Positions 63,426 to 64,000 of a DNA stretch of 64,000 nt are shown in pieces; positions within the stretch are counted from its first letter, which is position 1; each line of letters starts with the position of its first letter. The stretch is taken from the NCBI RefSeq assembly GCF_001613005.1, contig NZ_BDBN01000032.1:1-64000 (forward strand), given 5' to 3'. A model generated the notes under the pieces. That model was given only the letters and a program-made list of their open reading frames with translations. It was not told the origin of the DNA and made no database searches. The translations under genes and the position numbers were made by a program. The stretch comes from Nocardia nova NBRC 15556. GTDB lineage: Bacteria > Actinomycetota > Actinomycetes > Mycobacteriales > Mycobacteriaceae.

Positions 63426-64000
63426 GCGACACGCAAACAGCCACGCGCACAGCAACTTCCAACCAGAGGCCGCCCGTAAACCCTCCGATGACGAGCCAAC
63501 CTACCGTGAGGCCGAAATCGGCCACGAGAAGGATCCGCCGCGGTATCCGCGCATCTACGTCACCAGAGGGTTGCCGCTTCGGGCCGAACTGACCGACGGT
63601 GCGTGGATAGATATGGCCCGAGACCCCCGAAGCATCCACGCCGAGCTCTACAGCATGTTCGGTGAGCAGGAGGTTTATGACCGCGAAGGACTCTACATCT
63701 GGGACTACCAGGGCTACGCCAGCTTCCGGCCGACCACCGGCCCCCTGGGGCTTGAAGGTGTACATACCATCGAACTTCTGAGCGCGGTCGCGCAAGGGAT
63801 CATCGACTACGGCCCGGCGTTCTCCGCCTGGGCCAGCGCCCACGAAGACGACCCCAGCCAATTCAGCCGCTTCGAGCGTGCCTACCAGGGGCACTACGAA
63901 AGTGTCGACGGCTACGTGCGCCACCTGCTCGCACCGCTCGGACTGGATGACGTCCTGAAAGACGCCTTCCCGGACCAGCTCAAACACCTGGCCTACATCG
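63418..64000 (+). CDS. ardA: ArdA-like antirestriction protein (cut by window end)
   Basis: An open frame from the ATG at 63418 that runs to the end of the window, about 194 residues seen. The ribosome site AAGGAGG is directly ahead. After a polar N-terminal ~45 residues it reads PRIYVTRGLPLRAELTDGAWIDM, PRSIHAELYSMF, YIWDYQGYASF, GIIDYGPAFSAWAS and RFERAYQGHYESVDGYVRHLLAPLGL, which is the ArdA fold in order. ArdA mimics DNA with its acidic surface and blocks type I restriction enzymes, so a plasmid or ICE survives entry into a new host. Last gene seen in the transfer operon. Confidence 0.85.
   Translation, partial: MNERHANSHAHSNFQPEAARKPSDDEPTYREAEIGHEKDPPRYPRIYVTRGLPLRAELTDGAWIDMARDPRSIHAELYSMFGEQEVYDREGLYIWDYQGYASFRPTTGPLGLEGVHTIELLSAVAQGIIDYGPAFSAWASAHEDDPSQFSRFERAYQGHYESVDGYVRHLLAPLGLDDVLKDAFPDQLKHLAYI

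Noticed and set aside
1..64000. CRISPR array, tRNA or rRNA genes
   Set aside because: No regularly spaced direct repeats and no tRNA-like cloverleaf or rRNA segment seen by reading; a dedicated scan could still find a tRNA at an attachment site.

Overview
The window is high-GC actinobacterial DNA. An Lsr2-type nucleoid protein, a WXG/ESX-type secretion pair, TAP-like secreted hydrolases, GTG starts and many GTGA/ATGA overlaps between genes point to a Nocardia-like mycolic-acid actinomycete. The genus is an inference from gene style; no rRNA or housekeeping gene is present to prove it.

Region 1 (1-11 kb) looks like ordinary chromosome: a secreted alpha/beta hydrolase, a thioesterase-like protein, a large membrane protein with an outward substrate-binding fold, a dienelactone-hydrolase-like enzyme divergent from a GlxA/AraC-type regulator, a DUF899 thioredoxin-like protein, a LuxR regulator divergent from a SnoaL-like protein, and a helical protein of unknown role flanked by two hairpins with the same stem sequence.

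Region 2 (11-18.2 kb) is an accessory border zone with lower and uneven GC. It has broken recombinase-type HTH fragments in three places, a DUF6875-like protein, a YbaK-like deacylase, three TetR regulators (two are tandem paralogues with palindromic operators), a small TetR-linked ORF, and sizeable stretches without genes.

Region 3 (18.5-42 kb) is a defence island. Its centrepiece is a tightly overlapping three-gene operon: a metallo-beta-lactamase-fold protein, a single-chain E2-E1-JAB ubiquitin-like conjugation/deconjugation protein, and a patatin-like phospholipase. It is followed by an Lsr2 paralogue. Next comes an SNF2 helicase/DUF3883, DUF1156 DNA methyltransferase and HEPN-DUF499 ATPase cluster, related to DISARM and to 'anti-phage-associated' DUF1156/DUF499 loci. 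A GmrSD-type (DUF262/DUF1524) restriction enzyme, a two-TM membrane protein, an XRE regulator, an IS110-family element beside a LOTUS-domain fragment, and an XRE-TPR regulator follow.

Region 4 (42-53.9 kb) carries a candidate type VII secreted glycine-zipper toxin with a WXG-like partner and a membrane protein that could be immunity. It also carries a three-gene GTPase/GAP1-type conflict system, a membrane-anchored protein of unknown function, a DUF3892 protein and a MerR-like regulator with its own palindromic operator.

Region 5 (54-64 kb, running off the end) is part of an integrative conjugative element or conjugative plasmid: a lipoprotein with an OmpA-like domain, a four-TM protein, small helical and membrane proteins, a VirD4/TraG-type coupling ATPase, a replication-relaxation family protein, an MT-A70 methyltransferase, an RHH-like protein and an ArdA antirestriction protein cut by the window end. 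The likely reading is a mobile element that carries a defence island and, in ArdA and its methyltransferase, tools to escape host restriction.
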